64,000 bases of DNA from NCBI GenBank assembly GCA_001599815.1, contig BCIA01000006.1, forward strand, positions 1,180,961 to 1,244,960, written 5' to 3'. A program made the translations under genes and the position numbers. The DNA is from Furcasterigmium furcatum (lineage: Eukaryota > Ascomycota > Sordariomycetes > Glomerellales > Plectosphaerellaceae). The notes beneath the pieces were generated by a model that did not search any database, was not told the origin of the DNA, and worked only from the letters and a program-made list of their open reading frames with translations. Shown here piece by piece: positions 1-9,353 of the stretch (positions are counted from its first letter, which is position 1; each line of letters starts with the position of its first letter).

Positions 1-81
1 GAAGACTGCCCGGAGTGATAAAAGCACAAGGGCAGAGAGTTGAGGCAATGCGGATCGCCTCACAGCCAAGTCGCTGGTCGC

Positions 82-1775
82 CTACTCGTCGATTTCCTCC
101 CGATAACTTCCCATCTTCCTAGGGGGCACCTTGGCCGCGAAGAGACGGTCGATCTCGTCAAAGGTCTTGCCCTTCAGCTCCGGAACGTAGAACCAGGCAC
201 CAACCATTCCGAACAGAGACAGGCCTCCGAAGATGAAACCGACCTTGCCCCTGAGGTCTCCCTGATCCGGGTTCACCATGTAGGGAATAGCGAAGCTCAT
301 CACCAGGCCGCAAATAGCTTGGGTGGCCGTGGCGAGGGACATGGTCTTGGCCCTCATCACCGTGCTGGAGGCCTCGCCGAGGACGGCGAACGCCATGGCG
401 CCGATGGTCATGAAGTAGACGAAGGCGTAGACCACCGTCGATCCTGCCTGGACCCAGCCGGCGCCCGCGGTGGGCACAACGTCCATGATGCCGATGAGCA
501 GCAGGAGAGCCGCCAGGACACCCATGCCAGAGAGGAAGATGACACGACGTCCGAAGCGCTCAACAACGAACCAGCTGGCAATGTTACCGGCGACACCGCA
601 GGCCGTGACGCCGACGCCGAGATCGAAGGAGCTGGAGATCGGGAGGCCGGCGAGCTGGAAGAAATAAGTCGAGTAACCGAGGACGAATATGATGCCGACA
701 ACATGCTGGCAGAAGAAGACGCCGGTCGAGATGCCGGTGCGCAGCCTGTTGGTTCCCCTGAAGCAGTCGATGAAGCCAACCTCCGTGTCCTTGTTGAGGG
801 ACTCCTCCTCGATGGTGGCCTCGATCCCGATGAGTCTCTTCTCGACATCGTAGTGCTTGCCGAAGAGCCTGCGGAGGGACTTGAGCGCATCCTCCTTCTT
901 TCCCCTGCGAGCGAGATACCAGGGGCTCTCGGGGCTGAAGGGGAGGAAGACCGCGATGAACATGACGAAGAAGAGCTGGGTGGCGAAGGGGCCGCGATAG
1001 GCCCAGCGGTCGGACCGCTCGCCGAAGGCCTTGACGACACCGTTGGAGATGAGCTGGCCGAGGGCGATGCCGAGGTTCACGCCGGCCGAGGCGTAGCCGC
1101 GAAGAGCAACGGGGGCGAGCTCACTGCACATGAGGGGCGCGAGGGTGAGGTAGAAACCGAGGCCGAGGCCGAGGACGAGCTTGGAGATGAGGAAGGCGAC
1201 GCGGTGGTAGCTGGCGACCTCGCCCACGACGCCGGCGGCGCAGATGACGATTCCGAGAACCATGGACCATTTACGGCCGATGCGGTCGGCGAGCCACGAG
1301 GTCAGGAAGCCTCCAAAGAATTGGCCGACGGTGCTGATAACGTTGAAACCTGTCTGCCAGTCGGCGGGGAGGATTGCCTCGCCCTCCAAAACATAGCCGA
1401 AGTCGCGGCGGAAGGCATCGACGGCGATCATGGCGCCGTTGATTTGGGCATCTACGTAGAAACCGTCAGGGATATGGTCATCGTGGAAGAGGATGTTGCG
1501 AGAGTAGTACCGAAGCCCCTGAACGACGCGCTTGTTAGCAGGAGTCTTGGTATCAGGGGTAGCCACGTTCTGTGGGTAACTCACCATCCTACGGCAGCCA
1601 TGGCCCAGAAGAAGCACCACCAGACGATGGACTTGTGGTTCTTGAAGACATCGCGGAGGGTGAGATCGTGTTCCTGCTGGATGGCATTGGAGGCCACGCC
1701 CTCCTTGACGTTGCAGTGGGATACAGTCGGCTCGACTGCGCCGCCAATCACGTTGCCGTCGACCTTCTCGTCCAT
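82..1775 (-). CDS. MFS sugar (hexose/maltose-type) transporter
   Basis: A 522-residue sugar porter of the major facilitator superfamily, expected to import a mono- or disaccharide across the plasma membrane. Exons are 1775-1585, 1518-1511 and 1451-82. Visible signatures are the WGFDAQINGAM segment in helix 1, the loop motif ADRIGRKWSM after helix 2, PESPWYLARRGK before the central loop, and ERFGRRVIF in the second half; the C-terminal helix is followed by PELKGKTFDEID. The middle exon is only 8 nt, GGGCTTCG, and is needed to give the conserved WGFD. Both introns (66 and 59 nt) have good donors and branch sites. The ATG at 1775 gives a normal cytosolic N-terminus. It is divergent from a Zn2Cys6 regulator at 2352, which may control it. 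The substrate cannot be told from sequence. Confidence 0.93.
1511..1518 (-). other. 8-nt microexon of the sugar transporter
   Basis: GGGCTTCG lies between an intron ending CGTTCAG and another beginning GTACTACT. It joins TG from exon 1 to AT from exon 3 and yields Trp-Gly-Phe-Asp. Joining exon 1 directly to exon 3 gives an in-frame TGA, so the microexon is required. Confidence 0.85.
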
Positions 1776-2351
1776 CTTGTCCAGAGTCGTGGCGAGAAAG
1801 ATTTTCCGAGAGATGGCTGCTCTCGAGATGTGGAAGAAGTCTGAGGGTTTGAGGAGAGTGGTGCCAAGTCGAGAGGACTGGCCATGTCGTCGGCTTTATA
1901 TCCTCGGCACCGTGATGCTTTGCCTCTCTCTGCGGTAACGTTCGGAAAGTCGTCTGAGATCGAACCCTGGACCGGACCCCAGGACCCGCCGGCTAGCTCT
2001 GGCGACTTGGGTTGTCTGGGGTGCTCTGGGGAAAAGTCTCGGGGTAGAATGTGAAGGGGGCCAGCGTTACGAGCGATATTCCGCGATGGCACTACTCAGA
2101 ATACGGCATAGCTTGCGCTCTGCTCGAGTCAGTCTCCGCACTGCGGCGTCCAGCCAGAGTGAGATGATTCGCTTTTCATTCACGGCTATGTCCGGGTCAG
2201 CCCAGACGTAAAATGCGACAATCCGCGATGTCTGGCGGCTCTCTCTCCTCATCCCTCCATCTCATCACCTCTCGGCCCCAGACGCAACTTGCCTGCTCGA
2301 CTCTGTCAACACCCACTCTCCACATTCATCCGATAGTTAATTATCTCCCAC
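1776..2351. promoter_or_regulatory. Divergent promoter, sugar transporter / Zn2Cys6 regulator
   Basis: This 576 bp stretch separates two divergent genes. A TATAAA on the minus strand at 1900-1895 lies about 120 bp before the transporter ATG. At 2136-2146 there is CCG-N5-CGG, an everted pair of the triplets that Zn2Cys6 proteins bind, which would suit a local regulator. No gene was seen. Confidence 0.55.
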
Positions 2352-4262
2352 GTGTCGTTCATACCCCAGCTCACCCTCGAAACCAGTCGCAGCCCAGAAA
2401 TGGACCCGCCGGCAAAGGATGGCACCAGCGGTCTTCCCCGAGAACCGAGACCAAGCCCCCGGGGAACGGCATCGTACCAGCGGAGGCGTGCCGTCAAAGC
2501 ATGCCAGGTCTGCCGAGCCCGCCGGACAAAATGCGACAACCTCAAGCCCTCATGCTCCTTTTGCCTAAAGGTGGGCGCCACTTGCATCCAGTCCCCGGTC
2601 GACCTGTCCAGCTTCGACCCGGCGAGTCTCAAGATTCTGGACCGGCTGGATGACCTGGAAGAGCTGCTCAAGTCCGCTTCCTTGGGCTCTTCCGATGAAC
2701 CATACCACAAGACAAGGGTGGTCGATGGGGGCGAGACTCGGCTGCCATCCGAAGTGGCTCCGGCTGTGGACCTGGGCATGGTCACGCCCAGGAAGCTGGA
2801 AGACCTGCTCTCGCTGCCATGCTTCCGGGACTTCTTCGTCCAAGAACATCATCTCTTGGGCATGTCGCCCGGCCGGCCGACCCAGCTGAACGAGCTACCC
2901 ATACAGTCCCCTGCGTCGGTCCTCAGCGGGCTGGACCTCGAACCAGTGCGAGTCAAGGAACTCCTGGACAACTTTTTCAGCTACGTGCACGTCAAGAACC
3001 CCATATTTGACGAGCGCGTAACCCGGCGGGTCATTCAGTCCACGCTGCTCGACGGCATCGACTGGTCACCCGAGTCATGCCTCTCTCTGCTCATATGTGC
3101 CCTGGGGTCCATCGCGACCCCTTTTGGGCCGAGCCATGGCACCATGCCGGGCACGTCCGCTTACACCAACGCCATGTCGTTCTTCCGCGCGGCCCAAAAG
3201 CGCATAGGTGCTCTGATGTGCGTGGACGACATCATTGCTCCGCAGTGCCTGTTCCTGTCCGGAGTATTCCTGATGTGCATCCTCCAGCCCGTCAAGGCGT
3301 GGAGGTACTTCGTCCAAGCCCTGGCGCACTGCCAGCAGCTGGGCTTCCTGTCCCAGACATCGCAGGAACAGTACCTCACGGACCACCAGGGGGCAGCCCA
3401 GAGCCATGACATTGACTCGCTCCACCAGGCTGCCTACTGGTCGGCGTGGAAATCCGAACGGGAGCTCCGAAACGCCTTCTCCCTGCCCGACTTCTCGCCC
3501 AACGACCATGGCGTCAATTTGTATCCCGCATTCTTCCCGACGCCGCCGATGCCGAGGCCGGGCGAGACGACGTCCGCAGACGCGGACCAGCAGCGCGAGC
3601 AGACGTCCTGGTACTTCTACCTCGCCGAGATCTCCCTCCGCCGGCTCGCCGCCCGCATCAGCGACGAGATGGAGTCCATGATACGGACCCATCCCACGCG
3701 GCCCGCCTTCCTGCACGCCGCGGCCGCGGCAGTCCCTGCATACGAAGCCCAGATCCAGCAGTGGATCGACTCGTTGCCCCCCTGCCTGTCGTTCGACGCC
3801 CCGGCCGAGGACGACGACGTGTGCCGCTTCGTGCTCAGGGGCCATGCCGGCAACCTGTTTGAGATGATTTACTGGCCCTTCCTGTGGGCCCATCTCGACA
3901 ATTCAGCCCTGGATGCGTCTATGCTGACCCCGTTTACCGGCCTGGCGGAGAAGGCAGTGGATCATCACGCGCGCAGGCTGATAATCAACGAGCCCGGATA
4001 CAGACACAGGCATCACGGGACGTTTCCCATGATGCAGTCATGCTCGAGGAGTGCGCTGATCTTGCTGGCAACGTGGTTTCACAACCAGCCTGCACAACCC
4101 GCCGGCGGCCATGGGAGCGACTGCTCCTTACACATGCCTCCGGACTGGACCATCTCGGTCACGGCCGTCCTGCGGCTGTTGGAGTTCTGGAGCAGCGAGA
4201 CTCCTAATTTCGACTCGGCCCGGGGTGTGCTGGAACAGGCGCTGTTCCGCGTCGGGGGGTGA
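2352..4262 (+). CDS. Zn2Cys6 transcription factor with fungal-specific TF domain
   Basis: A 636-residue single-exon nuclear regulator. The zinc cluster is at Cys51, 54, 61, 68, 71 and 78 (C-x2-C-x6-C-x6-C-x2-C-x6-C), preceded by the basic YQRRRAVKA. A fungal_trans-type regulatory region follows, with recognisable pieces such as NFFSYVHVKNPIFDE, LCALGS-like helices and YFVQALAHCQQLGF around residues 215-340. ATG 2352 was chosen; ATG at 2400 (MDPPAKDG) is also possible and keeps the DNA-binding domain. It lies 576 bp from a divergent sugar transporter, an arrangement common for pathway-specific regulators, so control of that transporter is a reasonable inference only. No frameshift or truncation is seen. 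Confidence 0.92.
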   Translation: MSFIPQLTLETSRSPEMDPPAKDGTSGLPREPRPSPRGTASYQRRRAVKACQVCRARRTKCDNLKPSCSFCLKVGATCIQSPVDLSSFDPASLKILDRLDDLEELLKSASLGSSDEPYHKTRVVDGGETRLPSEVAPAVDLGMVTPRKLEDLLSLPCFRDFFVQEHHLLGMSPGRPTQLNELPIQSPASVLSGLDLEPVRVKELLDNFFSYVHVKNPIFDERVTRRVIQSTLLDGIDWSPESCLSLLICALGSIATPFGPSHGTMPGTSAYTNAMSFFRAAQKRIGALMCVDDIIAPQCLFLSGVFLMCILQPVKAWRYFVQALAHCQQLGFLSQTSQEQYLTDHQGAAQSHDIDSLHQAAYWSAWKSERELRNAFSLPDFSPNDHGVNLYPAFFPTPPMPRPGETTSADADQQREQTSWYFYLAEISLRRLAARISDEMESMIRTHPTRPAFLHAAAAAVPAYEAQIQQWIDSLPPCLSFDAPAEDDDVCRFVLRGHAGNLFEMIYWPFLWAHLDNSALDASMLTPFTGLAEKAVDHHARRLIINEPGYRHRHHGTFPMMQSCSRSALILLATWFHNQPAQPAGGHGSDCSLHMPPDWTISVTAVLRLLEFWSSETPNFDSARGVLEQALFRVGG

Positions 4263-6326
4263 GGTATCGGGTCTCCCCCGAGCCCGAGGGTACTTGACAA
4301 TAGAAGATTACTACCCGTCACGAATGCCGTCCTCCCTCTGCATCGATCGCTCCCGGAGATCTCCACGATTTCCCGGCTAAATGTACTGAATAGCCTAAAA
4401 CAAACACACGCCACACGGTCCCAAATACTTGCAACTTCGTGCCCGGATCGTGGTTGCGTGAAACCAAGCGCTGTGGTGTACTCTACCCCAGAGTCCACTA
4501 GCGATGCACACATGATGCGCCGCTTGTTTCCGGGCCCATTTGTCCCCCGGCTCATTGCGCCGCCCCAGGTGGGCTTCGCGGAATGCCGCAGTTAAGAACC
4601 ACCGAACCACTCGAACTGTGGGGAGTGCCCTGAACCGGCTGGAACCTTGCGACCGGTCTTGTGGTACTGAGCCGACAGTGTAAAGGAGTGGGAGGAATAT
4701 ATTCGTCTCGGCTATTATGCTGGCTTGGATAGGCGTAGTATCAAGCATAAGCCAGTGTTCGCCTGGTCAGCTGCTGGCCTGCCATACATGATGACTCGCC
4801 TCAAGACCATGAGCGCGAGCAGTTCCAAGTCGTCAAACTCCGCCAGGACCAAGGCCATAGTAAGCGCCTCGTTCGCTATAAGTTCTAAACTGTAATGAAT
4901 TTTAGAATTACGAAGATATATATCGCCATATCTACGGTCTTTTCTTCTAGCAGGGAGTACTATATAGACGATATGTAACCTAGTCAGTAGCTCTAATTGA
5001 GTTGCTGTGAGCGCGCGCGGTTGTTGCCGAGTGTTTTGAGGACCATCACGTTGCTGAGAGCAACTAAGCAGCCACAATATTTATTGTTGTCACAAGCACA
5101 CCGGTACCGCCAAAGGTTGTTGCTATGGCTCGCTGTAAACCAATATTACGTGGCCGGCAGATTGTGTAGAGACTTCCGACGATACAAGCCAAGGTACGCT
5201 TGTCTATCCCGTCTTTCTGAAGGCCTGGATGGCCTGTCATTTGGCATGCTCCCGCACTCACTATGATTGTTTGTGGCTGGGGTTGTTGTATTTTTAAAGA
5301 GTGGATACGCGCACGTGGTGCGCCATGACCTCTTCGACATAATCTCGTAACGTTACCGTAGCCATAATCGCAGGATAGCAATTTTCAGCAGCTGTGACGT
5401 CCTATATTGAGCCCACTAGGCTTTCAAGATGAGCAAGTTGAAGATTGCTGACATGGATACACACGTGATTTGCGATAGTGGCAACACGAGTTCTACTAGA
5501 AAGCGCGGCATGCTGGTGTCGGCAGACCGATCCCCAGCAGGCTGGGGCAGCGTAGTCAGAGTAACAGAGAAAACATACTCAGGCCAATGGCAATGGCTGC
5601 ACCGCTGGTCGCCACTGGAGTTTGTTGTCCGGCGGGGGCGGCACAGCATGGAGGCACAGCACGGAGCCACGCCAGAATGAGAGCCAAGATGCTGATTGCT
5701 GATCGTGATGTTTCCAATTCTGGAAGGCAGTCAACCGGACACAAGGGAATCAGCATTGGCAGCGGACAGTCCCCATGTCCACCTGCCAGTTTCGAAAACG
5801 CCAAGCAGGCTTGGGTGTTCAAGGTCGCTCGTATTAGAGGCAAAGACTCAGAGACATTGGTGCTGCTCGAGTTGATATACGCAGCACCAGTAGTGCCATG
5901 CCAGGAACTACGGCACGTCGTCACCAAACGCTGCATCTATGAGATCTCAGTAATGAAAAGATCTACCATGCCGGCTAGAATGATACCTCCTTTTAATTCT
6001 TGTTAGAGACCGCACGATCACAAGCCAACTTTGTCCTGTTGCCTAGACGATGTCGATGTCTTCGTTATCACTTGGCGGTGCGGACGACCGCGGGATGCAG
6101 AATGCCGTGAAACGGTGCATTACCCCGCAGACTCTTAGATAGGAAGGACGAAAGTTACCATCGACAGAAGTTGGATGTTTGGCCGCTCATCACACAAGAC
6201 CGATCCGCAACGACGACATCTATATAAACTACACTCTTCCGCCCATAATCCCACTTCAGAGCTGCTCACCATACCGCAACAAAGCAAATCTCGATCAATA
6301 CACTTTCAAGTCGTACCAAAATCACC
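4263..6326. other. Gene-poor stretch with an AT-rich island
   Basis: About 2 kb without a convincing gene. The part from about 4860 to 4985 is rich in A, T and TpA steps, unlike the GC-rich surroundings. Open frames here (for example minus 5077-4715 and plus 5587-6006) lack recognisable domains and are probably chance or relics. A TATATAA box for the next gene is at 6221. Confidence 0.6.
6221..6227 (+). promoter_or_regulatory. TATA box of the small secreted protein gene
   Basis: TATATAA lies 106 bp before the ATG at 6327 and is followed by a pyrimidine-rich, then CAA-rich leader, a typical layout for strongly expressed fungal genes. Confidence 0.55.
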
Positions 6327-6841
6327 ATGAGGGCCTCCAGCATCGCCACTGTCTTCGCCGCTCTTGCAGCTTCTGCCTATGCCGTACGCTCCCAGCAACC
6401 CCCACTCCATACTCTCAACTCAAACTCACTGATCATATCTCACAGACCGAGCTCTCGTACAACGATGTCATGAGCTCCCTGGCTGCTCGCTCTGAGGGCG
6501 CTGCTTACTACCACTTCGGCGACGACCACGTTGTCCGCGCCATCTCTGAGGACTACCGCATCGTAGCCCGCCAGGACCTCGAGGAGAGGCACATGGCCGA
6601 GTGGGCTTCTGAGAACGGTGGCGAGATGAAGGCTCGCTCTGCTGGCGTCGATGAGACCTCACTCCTCGACCAGATCGCCCGGGAGCAAAACTTCATGAAG
6701 AGGCGCGCCAACATGGCCGCCCCACCCACACTCGAGGAGCGCCAAAGCTGCTCTGCCAACTTTTTCTGCGCGCCCAGGTGCATTGGTGCCTGCATCTGCC
6801 AGCTCAGCGGCCAATTCAGCCAGCGTTGCATTAGCCGGTAA
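6327..6841 (+). CDS. Small cysteine-rich secreted propeptide (effector or antimicrobial candidate)
   Basis: A 150-residue protein from exons 6327-6383 and 6446-6841. Residues 1-19 (MRASSIATVFAALAASAYA) are a clear signal peptide ending in AYA, and the intron falls exactly at its end. Residues 20-118 form a charged pro-region without cysteine. It contains LEER at 65-68 and 115-118 and MKRR at 103-106, possible processing sites. The last 32 residues carry all six cysteines (121, 127, 131, 135, 137, 147) and begin QSC directly after LEER, so a mature disulphide peptide with an N-terminal Gln is likely. Function is not known; defensin-like antimicrobial, effector or signalling peptide are all open. 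A TATATAA box at 6221 suggests strong regulated expression. Confidence 0.82.
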
Positions 6842-7651
6842 ATGGTCTGTGAAAGACAGACGGGATTGGACTGGGCTGGCGACTTAAGGTGGCTTCAAAG
6901 TACAAGTGAATGGTAACACGTTCATCTCCGCTATCAATGTGCATTGGATATCACATATACACCACAAACGGTCATTAATACGACTCTATCAGCTCCTACG
7001 TTGACTCAGTCAGCACCCTGACTAGTCCCTGTCCCCCATGGTCGTACACCCCTCGCTACTGTAAAAGCTGCGAATAACCTGGAAGTTCTCTTGGAGCTGG
7101 ACCATCTTGTTTTAAATCATCAAGCCTCACAAAAGAGGTTGTACTCGTGCGCATTCGACGTGACGCGGCATCTGCGGCGGCAGAATGGGGCCAAACGCGC
7201 GTGTAAGGCACGGGCGGCGGTGTCAGTGCAACCTTCCTGAACCAGTAGGTCTGTCCGTAGTCTCGAAGTGGTCGTAGGGTGCTTGCGGGGGAGGCACAGA
7301 AGAAAAGTGGTCTTTGCGGCCCAGCTGCCTTGGCGGGCACGAGTGGCTATTCTTTCAAGAAGAGATATATTATAGGGACTCCGAAGGTCGAAACATGGCA
7401 CACCGCTCCATCCATTGGACTGCCGGTGATTGATAGCTTAAATCTAGTCCCACGTTGGAGGTGGTGCCTCCAGAAACCGAACAATCGCCAAGTGGCCGGA
7501 GTTTTCGACACCTAAAACTTGAGCAATCACATCAAGGGATGAAGTTACAGATAACAAGCGATCGGAGTCGAGCTCTGAGGTATACGCGTACAGATCCCAA
7601 CTCCGCCCTGTTGGACACTTCCCTCCGCCGCTCCCAGAGTGGTGGGCAGAC
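6842..7651. other. Convergent intergenic region
   Basis: About 800 bp between the secreted peptide gene and the 3' end of the ADP/ATP carrier gene. The short open frames on both strands show no domain. Nothing else was recognised. Confidence 0.6.
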
Positions 7652-8810
7652 TCAGCCACCCTTAAACTTCTTTCCAAAAAAGAGGAGTTGGATTTGATCG
7701 TAGATAGATAGAACGCCCGCGCCGGCAACGCCACGGAGGATGTTTGCGCCAGCCCCCTTGAAGAAGGAGCGGTATCCCTCGGTGGTGGCGATCTGGCGGG
7801 CGGCGTCAAACGAGGAGCTGTATTTGGTGGCCTTGATACATGAATCGTTAATTTCAGTAAACCTAGAGCCGGTCTTATCTTTGCTCACCTCTCCCGATGT
7901 CATCATCATTCGGCGACGGACAGTATCGATGGGATACGACACGAGGCCGGCTCCCACAGTAACGCCCCAGCCCAACAAGAAGGACGCAAGAAAGCTGTTT
8001 TCAAGGGCGCCAACAATGAACACGGGCTTGAGAGAATCGTACATGCCGAAGTATACGCCCCGATAAGCGACGATGCCGAGAACGGACGGCCCGAACCCGC
8101 GATATAGGCCGGCGATCCCGTCACTCGCTAGCGTTTTCTTGTAAACGTCGCTAAGGCCTGTGAACTGGCGCTCCCCGAGCCCTTTGGCAGCTTTTGCATC
8201 GTTTGCTAGACGGGTGCGGGCGTAGTCGAGGGAATAGACGAAAACAAGGGAAGTCGCGCCGGCAAGCTGTGATGTGGCGGAATGTGGTCAGCAATGCTTC
8301 AGTGCATGGGGGGGTTCTTGAGGGGAGGCTCACTCCGCCAGAGGCCAGATTGCCGGCCATCCATTTCAGATACCCGTCGCGATCTTTTTTGAAAGCAAAG
8401 TTGCTTTTGTATGTGTCGCGGAAGGCAAAGTTCAGGGCCTGGGTAGGAAAGTAGCGGACAACGTTGACGCCGTTGCTTCTCCACAGAGCAGCAATGCCTT
8501 CGGCCTTGACCGTGCGGTTGAAGCAGTCGATGATACCATCGTATTTGCGATTGAGGCGACCAGCTTTGATCATCTCATCCTTGAGGTTGCCGAGAGGTCA
8601 GCCATGAGCAAACATCAGTCGTGGAAGGGCGGGGTATGAGAATACCTGGTTTTGAAGCAGGAGTTTAATCCGTTCAATTGGAGCTGCGGCAGTTTTGGAG
8701 ACTGCAGCAGACACGCCCCCCACTACACGAGAAGTCGTCAGCGATGCTGATCACCGGGTGAGGCGGCGGGCACGAGTGAAAGGGGTGAACAGACTCAAGA
8801 AGTCAACCAT
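7652..8810 (-). CDS. AAC: Mitochondrial ADP/ATP carrier
   Basis: A 298-residue mitochondrial carrier that exchanges cytosolic ADP for matrix ATP across the inner membrane. Exons are 8810-8795, 8722-8646, 8579-8334, 8266-7889 and 7831-7652, all with fungal splice sites. The nucleotide-carrier signature RRRMMM is at residues 230-235. The three PX[DE]xx[KR] repeats appear as PIERIK, the segment SLDYARTR and PIDTVRRR. The first exon has only 16 nt, and the model starts MVDFLMGGVSAAVSK, without the 10-20 residue leader usual in this family; a TAG lies in frame just upstream, so any longer leader would need another exon. The first matrix segment reads IKLLLQNQ rather than the common IKLLIQNQ. It could be the main carrier or a second copy. 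Confidence 0.93.
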
Positions 8811-9353
8811 GAAGTTCTACCAAGATTTCGGTTAGCCATGTGTCCATATTAAGTGCGTAAGGAAAGCTTGTTTGATAATTCCAGGGTTTGGCAAGGAATA
8901 ATACTCCAGATGCTGAGGTGGTCTGTTCAAGTGAGATGTGTTTACTTACTGACATGGCTGTGACAGTCTGTTCTGCACTTTTGCTTCCCATCAAGAAGTT
9001 CCAACGGCCAAGTGGTCTTTCTCGCTCGGGCCGAGAGTACACCGCCTTGAGAAGGTCTGAAAAGCCAAGGAATGAATCCGATTGTACAGAGACGGAATGC
9101 CACTCACTGGAAGCAGTAAAGTACTTATTCACTCCCATCAGGACCTAGATACGGTATATTGTTGGAGACCGGATCTTTCCGGGGTGGGTCCGGGTTCTTC
9201 AAGTGTGTTCCTTTCCCGGGCCGCCCGCACTGTGGGTCCCTCTGAAGTTTTCCCGGAGGCCGAGGCCTCCGAGTCCTTGAAAGCGTGCAACTTCGGGCCC
9301 GTCGGCATGAAAGCTCCCCCAAACATCACACCCTCCCATCAAGAGGCGGAGAA
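8811..9353. promoter_or_regulatory. Divergent promoter, ADP/ATP carrier / second Zn2Cys6 regulator
   Basis: A 543 bp region between two divergent genes. It holds an 18 bp palindrome at 9254-9271, listed separately. No reading frame here has recognisable content. Confidence 0.5.
9254..9271. promoter_or_regulatory. 18 bp CGG/CCG palindrome upstream of a Zn2Cys6 gene
   Basis: The arms CGGAGGCC and GGCCTCCG are perfect reverse complements around GA. The outer triplets form CGG-N12-CCG, the inverted layout many Zn2Cys6 dimers bind. It ends 83 bp before the ATG of the regulator at 9354, so autoregulation is possible. Confidence 0.5.

Noticed and set aside
40..1938. A 632-residue open frame on the plus strand opposite the sugar transporter
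   Set aside because: Its composition is a mirror of GC-rich third positions of the transporter; no domain, and the minus frame shows clear family motifs.
5587..6006. A 139-residue plus-strand frame and its minus-strand partner
   Set aside because: Neither has a domain, and both strands are open, which points to chance.
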